NCBI GenBank assembly: GCA_009377735.1
Contig: WHTL01000178.1
Location: forward strand, 1-7,962
Direction of reading: 5' to 3'
DNA: 7,962 nt
Origin: Acidimicrobiia bacterium
Lineage (GTDB): Bacteria; Actinomycetota; Acidimicrobiia; Spongiisociales; ZC4RG35
The notes under the pieces were generated by a model, which was not told where the DNA came from, did no database searches, and worked only from the letters and a program-made list of their open reading frames with translations. Both the position numbers and the translations under genes were made by a program. Below, piece by piece: positions 5,449-7,962 of this stretch (within the stretch, counting starts at the first letter, position 1; each line of letters begins with the position of its first letter).

Positions 5449-6507
5449 TCATTTGGGCACTGGACCAACCGACTCGCGTTCCACCAGGCTGCCGGGGATG
5501 GACACGTTGTCGACGGATTCACCGGCGAGCATGGAGAGGATCATCATCGCACCGTGACGACCCAACTCGTCGGTGGGCAGTCTCATCGTCGTCAATGGGA
5601 CCGGCCCATACTCGCTAATGGCGATATCGTCGAGACCGGCCACCGATACCTGGTCGGGCACACCGATTCCGCTGGCCACCAGACGTCTGGTGGCACCGAT
5701 GGCCATGAGATCGTTCGCCGCGAGCACCGCGGTGAACTCGGTCCGCTCCGCTAGCTTCGCCACCGCATCGAACCCGCCCCTCGGCGAAAAGCCGCCGCCC
5801 TCGACCAGGGCATCACCGTGATCGAGACCGAACTTCTCCATCGCGGTGTGATACCCGTTGAGACGGACACGGCACACTGACAGCTCGGGTGGCCCGTTGA
5901 GATAGGCGATGCGACTATGGCCCTTGTCTACGAGATACGAAACCATGTCAGCAACTGCCGAATGATTCTCGAACCTGACATGGGGAAGATTGAGGACATG
6001 ATCGGAAAGGGCCACTGCCACCCCGCCGGCACGGCGATAGCGATTCACCAGACGGGACAGCTCCTCTTCGTGGTAGGAATGATCAAGGCCGCTCGCTGCA
6101 AATACCAGTGCATCGACCTGTTGGGATCGGAACGCCCGCACATAATCGAGCTCGGCGCCGGGGGCTCGGTCGGAACTGGCAACGAAGATGCGGTAGTCCG
6201 AATCCCTCAGCCCGTCTTCGAGGCCCTTCACGATCTCACCAAAATAGGGATCGGAGATATCGTGAACCATCACGCCGATGGTCTGGGACCGAGCAGTCAC
6301 CAAGGCCCTGGCAAGGCGGTTCGGTTCGAACCCGATGCTCTCCGCGGCACTCATCACCCGTTGCTTGGTCTCGACGCTGACCGGGTGGCTCGAACCTGAC
6401 ATCACCCGTGAAGCGGTCGCAACCGATACCCCGGCGCGTGCTGCCACGTCACGTAGTGATACCCGTGCTCCGGGGCCATGATCGGGCTGCTGGGGCTGAT
6501 CGGTCAC
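5449..6507 (-). CDS. LacI-family transcriptional regulator
   Basis: A 352-residue LacI/GalR-family regulator if it starts at GTG 6507. The helix-turn-helix SLRDVAARAGVSVATASRVM (residues 17-36) is followed by the hinge PNRLARALVTARS, where Leu69 matches the minor-groove leucine that intercalates a central CpG in this family. The effector domain starts at TIGVMVHDISDPYFGEIVKGL and keeps the usual LAANDLMAIGA and VSVAGLDDIAISEY strands. The ligand is probably a small sugar or polyol-like molecule, which fits the enzymes next door. The gene sits upstream of the operon in the same direction, 253 bases away, and the matching operator is in that gap. The frame is open to 6597, but the extra residues come from element X and look non-coding. 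The likely Shine-Dalgarno AAGGAG is 12 bases from GTG and could be hidden in a hairpin, so the start is less certain than the gene. Confidence 0.9.
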   Translation of the reverse strand: MTDQPQQPDHGPGARVSLRDVAARAGVSVATASRVMSGSSHPVSVETKQRVMSAAESIGFEPNRLARALVTARSQTIGVMVHDISDPYFGEIVKGLEDGLRDSDYRIFVASSDRAPGAELDYVRAFRSQQVDALVFAASGLDHSYHEEELSRLVNRYRRAGGVAVALSDHVLNLPHVRFENHSAVADMVSYLVDKGHSRIAYLNGPPELSVCRVRLNGYHTAMEKFGLDHGDALVEGGGFSPRGGFDAVAKLAERTEFTAVLAANDLMAIGATRRLVASGIGVPDQVSVAGLDDIAISEYGPVPLTTMRLPTDELGRHGAMMILSMLAGESVDNVSIPGSLVERESVGPVPK

Positions 6508-6528
6508 AAGAGGAGGGTACTCCTTCTT
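6508..6528 (-). promoter_or_regulatory. Hairpin covering the lacI Shine-Dalgarno
   Basis: On the minus strand AAGAAGGAG can pair with CTCCTCTT through a TACC loop with one bulged A, and the GTG start follows directly. The pairing would hide the only good ribosome-binding site of the regulator. It might keep regulator levels low, or it may mean that the true start lies elsewhere. Confidence 0.35.
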
Positions 6529-6661
6529 CTGGGGGGCCTCCGCCCCCCAGACCCCCCACGGCCGCCTCGCCTGCCCGTGTCGCGTGGTCGGGGCCATCCG
6601 ACCTCACCTCCGCGCGAATATGTCGGTCTGTCCCGTTGGCGTGATCTTCGGGTCGTAGGTG
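6519..6661 (-). repeat. Dispersed element X, copy A
   Basis: Bases 6535-6661 match 6854-6980 at 116 of 127 positions with no gaps (offset 319). The inner part 6519-6610 also matches copy C on the plus strand. In minus-strand order the copy has 18 sense codons and a stop, the hairpin GGTCGG/CCGACC (6603-6586) directly after the stop, a variable patch, then the G-rich tail GGGGGGTCTGGGGGG and the 9-bp hairpin. Six of the 11 differences from copy B fall in one short patch near 6568-6580. Confidence 0.85.
6529..6550. terminator. Perfect 9-bp GC hairpin at the inner end of element X copy A
   Basis: CTGGGGGGC (6529-6537) and GCCCCCCAG (6542-6550) form a perfect 9-bp stem with a CTCC tetraloop. It abuts the hairpin over the lacI ribosome-binding site and lies 54 bases past the stop codon of the coding tail at 6604. 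It probably terminates that upstream minus-strand gene, and it leaves little room for a lacI promoter downstream. There is no U-tract. Confidence 0.5.
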
Positions 6662-6693
6662 ACCACACCTGATGTCTCACCGTGCTGCGGGTG
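6604..6693 (-). pseudogene. C-terminal coding remnant ending TYDPKITPTGQTDIFARR (copy A)
   Basis: After an in-frame TGA at 6696-6694 the minus strand is open for 30 codons to TGA 6606-6604. Its end reads HGETSGVV then TYDPKITPTGQTDIFARR. The last 18 residues are identical to those of copy B although four bases differ, all at synonymous third positions, which argues that this was a translated frame. There is no start codon with a ribosome-binding site and nothing recognisable upstream, so it looks like the decayed end of a gene. The protein family was not recognised. Confidence 0.45.
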
Positions 6694-6853
6694 TCAGCGG
6701 TGGATTCGTCGCCGCGGAACAGGCTTCCCACCCGCCACCACAGCATCTGCACAACCACACCCACGTCCGGGAGTCTGCAACCGTCGCCCACCACCGCACA
6801 CCTGGCCGCTGACCCGGCTGATTCGAAGCCCCCTGCCATACCTAGAAGACACC
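6662..6853. other. Unexplained 192-base spacer between element X copies
   Basis: This segment separates the two direct copies of element X. No frame has a convincing start or recognisable domain. A minus frame through it (VVVQMLWWRVGSLFRGDEST near 6700-6770) looks mildly protein-like but runs out of frame with the conserved tail. It is probably remnant coding DNA. Confidence 0.4.
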
Positions 6854-6980
6854 GGCCTCCGCCCCCCAGACCTCCCACGGCCGCCTCCGTTTCCCATCTC
6901 GCGTGGTCGGGGCCATCCGACCTCATCTGCGCGCGAATATGTCGGTCTGTCCGGTTGGCGTGATCTTCGGGTCATAGGTG
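6854..6980 (-). repeat. Dispersed element X, copy B
   Basis: This is the second direct copy, 91% identical to copy A. The stop-adjacent hairpin (6922-6905) is fully conserved. The G-rich tail is cut at GGCGGAGGCC, so the 9-bp terminal hairpin of copy A is missing here. The sequence on the outer side (beyond 6980) has nothing in common with that beyond copy A; the boundary falls sharply at the ACC-TAY codons. Confidence 0.85.
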
Positions 6981-7021
6981 GGGTTGGTGTCGATTGGTTT
7001 GGGCCTTGCCTGCGCCTTGGG
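6923..7021 (-). pseudogene. C-terminal coding remnant ending TYDPKITPTGQTDIFARR (copy B)
   Basis: The minus strand is open from after a TGA at 7024-7022 for 32 codons to TGA 6925-6923. It reads RPKPIDTNP and then the same 18-residue end as copy A. The part before the shared end differs completely from copy A. Either two genes shared a C-terminal tail, or the tail belongs to the repeat and was joined to new sequence. No start codon with a ribosome-binding site is present. The tnpB element lies immediately upstream and may have broken the gene. Confidence 0.4.
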
Positions 7022-7077
7022 TCAGCAGAGGGCGATCACACGACATCGTCAGGGCGGTATGTACACCGATATTCCCA

Positions 7078-7097
7078 CCCGTCTCATAACCGACGGG
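7078..7097. other. Hairpin downstream of tnpB, possible right-end or omega-RNA structure
   Basis: CCCGTC (7078-7083) and GACGGG (7092-7097) form a perfect 6-bp stem with an 8-base loop, about 48 bases past the tnpB stop codon on the minus strand. A smaller stem CGGT/ACCG lies at 7055-7068. IS605-type right ends carry such hairpins, and the tnpB guide RNA of active elements spans the gene's 3' end and the right end. The exact element boundary cannot be seen. Confidence 0.35.
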
Positions 7098-7144
7098 CCC
7101 TTCCGTCTGACACGCAACCGTTGCACGAAACGTATACATTTGTT

Positions 7145-7726
7145 TCATGCTGTCATCCTTTTCAGGGTGACGGTCCCCGTCTGATCCAATGTTGGTTGGT
7201 GCGGGGTTGACGCTTCTCGGCCACCGGCGTTGCCCGCTTGCGCGGGTTGAGTCTTACGGTCGGCTCCACGTCCCTGTTTTGTGTCTCCCGAGCCACTCTC
7301 GGGCGACAGTTCATAGTTGGCGAGGTTGACCGCGGCGTTGTGGTCGCGGTCGGCCTCCAGTCCACAGTGTTCGCAGTGGTAGGTTCGTTTGTCGGGTGGC
7401 AGCTTTGGTTTTCGGTTGCCACAGTCGGAGCAGAGTTTCGATGACGGGTACCAGCGGTCGGCTCGGATCAGTTCGGACCCGTACCAGCGGGTCTTGTATT
7501 CGAGCATTCGTCCTATCTCGGCGAGGGCGGCGTCCCGGATGCTCCGGTTGGAGGCTCGGCCTCCCTTTCCGGCTCCGGGTTTGCGGCGTCCCATCCCGTC
7601 CACGTTGAGGGTTTCGATCACGATCCGGTCGCAGGTCTGGGCGAGACGCGTGGTTGCCTTGTGCAATACGTCCCGGCGCACATTGGCGGCCCGGGCGTGC
7701 GTTTTGCCGAGGAGGTGTTGAATCCT
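7145..7726 (-). pseudogene. tnpB: 5'-truncated IS605/IS1341-type tnpB
   Basis: This is the C-terminal half of a TnpB, the RuvC-type RNA-guided nuclease and Cas12 ancestor of IS200/IS605-group transposons. The frame is homologous from about 7726 (RIQHLLGKTHARAANVRRD), but no start codon is in frame before GTG 7681. Counted from that GTG, RuvC-II is IVIETLN with Glu23, the zinc ribbon is Cys84-x2-Cys87 and Cys103-x2-Cys106, and RuvC-III is DRDHNAAVNLA with Asp113. The N-terminal recognition domain and the RuvC-I aspartate strand are missing, so the nuclease cannot be active. The C-terminal tail (RGADRKTQPAQAGN) is typical of actinobacterial members. Full-length TnpBs are near 400 residues, against about 193 here. 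No tnpA is present. The IS256-family element just to the right probably removed the 5' half. Confidence 0.88.
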
Positions 7727-7962
7727 TTGTGTGAGGTTTCCGATCGATGATCCTGGACGGGTGCGTCTAGGAGGAAGGAATACTTCACGTTATGGCTGCT
7801 GAGAGTGAGAACAGGAACGAGGCTGGTGATGAGCCGGTGATCGACGATGAGATGGTGGATCGGCTGATGTCCCAGGTCGACTCCGAGGGTCTCGAGTTGT
7901 TGGGCCCTGATGGGGTGTTGACCGAGTTGACGTCTCGGATCATGAACCGGGCGATGGAGACG
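7727..7962 (+). mobile_element. Left end of an IS256-family insertion sequence (partial)
   Basis: The element probably starts between about 7710 and 7760, where tnpB similarity stops, and runs past the window edge. The terminal inverted repeat cannot be confirmed because the right end is not in the window. The boundary is inferred only from the interrupted tnpB and the transposase start. Confidence 0.5.
7792..7962 (+). CDS. IS256-family (mutator-type) transposase, N-terminal part
   Basis: From ATG 7792 the frame stays open to the window end, giving 57 residues. The stretch DRLMSQVDSEGLELLGPDG and then VLTELTSRIMNRAMET match the N-terminus of IS256/Mutator-family DDE transposases, whose usual form is a -LLGPDGLLxxLTKxxLExAL- segment before the DNA-binding and catalytic domains. 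A purine-rich stretch with AGGAGG and AAGGAA (7769-7780) lies 11-17 bases before the ATG. The catalytic DDE residues lie outside the window, so activity cannot be judged. It points away from the tnpB remnant that it seems to have interrupted. Confidence 0.85.
   Translation, partial: MAAESENRNEAGDEPVIDDEMVDRLMSQVDSEGLELLGPDGVLTELTSRIMNRAMET

Noticed and set aside
5259..5522. 87-codon minus-strand ORF carrying the repeated peptide HPFLCGFLTRWGEILRAE
   Set aside because: It overlaps the lacI 3' end and the promoter -10/-35 region and depends on the DNA repeat; the repeat is better treated as a DNA or RNA element until the peptide is shown to be translated.
6504..6926. Minus-strand ORF of 140 codons upstream of lacI
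   Set aside because: It runs through both the repeat tail and the spacer in a frame different from the conserved coding tail, is Gly/Arg-rich, and shows no domain.
6535..6980. Integron attC sites or gene cassettes
   Set aside because: The copies lack the RYYYAAC/GTTRRRY core sites and no integrase is present; direct repeats alone do not support it.

Overview
The window looks like a high-GC actinobacterial chromosome, most likely from the class Acidimicrobiia. Three things suggest this: the SLH-like C-terminal fragment at the left edge has the GCNPP...YCP...TRGQAAAF signature common in that class, there is a luciferase-like (LLM) oxidoreductase of the F420/flavin type, and there is a DUF993 aldolase-family gene. 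This placement comes from recognising families; no search was run.

Left edge (1-480): the 3' end of a plus-strand SLH-like protein, then a 340-base convergent intergenic region. It holds a perfect 11-bp inverted repeat, a weakly supported small ORF behind a perfect Shine-Dalgarno sequence, a plus-strand copy of a dispersed repeat (called element X here) and a GC hairpin behind the operon that reads toward it.

Centre (481-6507): a minus-strand module read right to left. It runs from a LacI-family regulator, through a control region with a 59-bp perfect tandem repeat, a sigma70-type promoter and a LacI-type operator, into five closely spaced enzyme genes: an SDR dehydrogenase, an LLM oxidoreductase, an AroE-like dehydrogenase with altered substrate-binding residues, a DUF993 (DHDPS-like) aldolase-family protein and an isocitrate lyase/PEP mutase superfamily protein. 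This reads as an inducible catabolic operon: redox steps on a polyhydroxylated or cyclic carbon compound, then aldol or lyase C-C cleavage. It contains no transporter and no kinase. The substrate cannot be read from the sequence.

Right side (6508-7962): accessory DNA. Two direct copies of element X (91% identical over 127 bp, offset 319) each contain the last 18 codons of a gene ending TYDPKITPTGQTDIFARR, a hairpin right after the stop codon, and a G-rich tail. Both copies are inverted relative to the plus-strand copy at the left end, so element X brackets the LacI operon. Beyond them lie a 5'-truncated IS605/IS1341-type tnpB remnant (minus) and the start of an IS256-family transposase (plus), whose insertion probably truncated tnpB.
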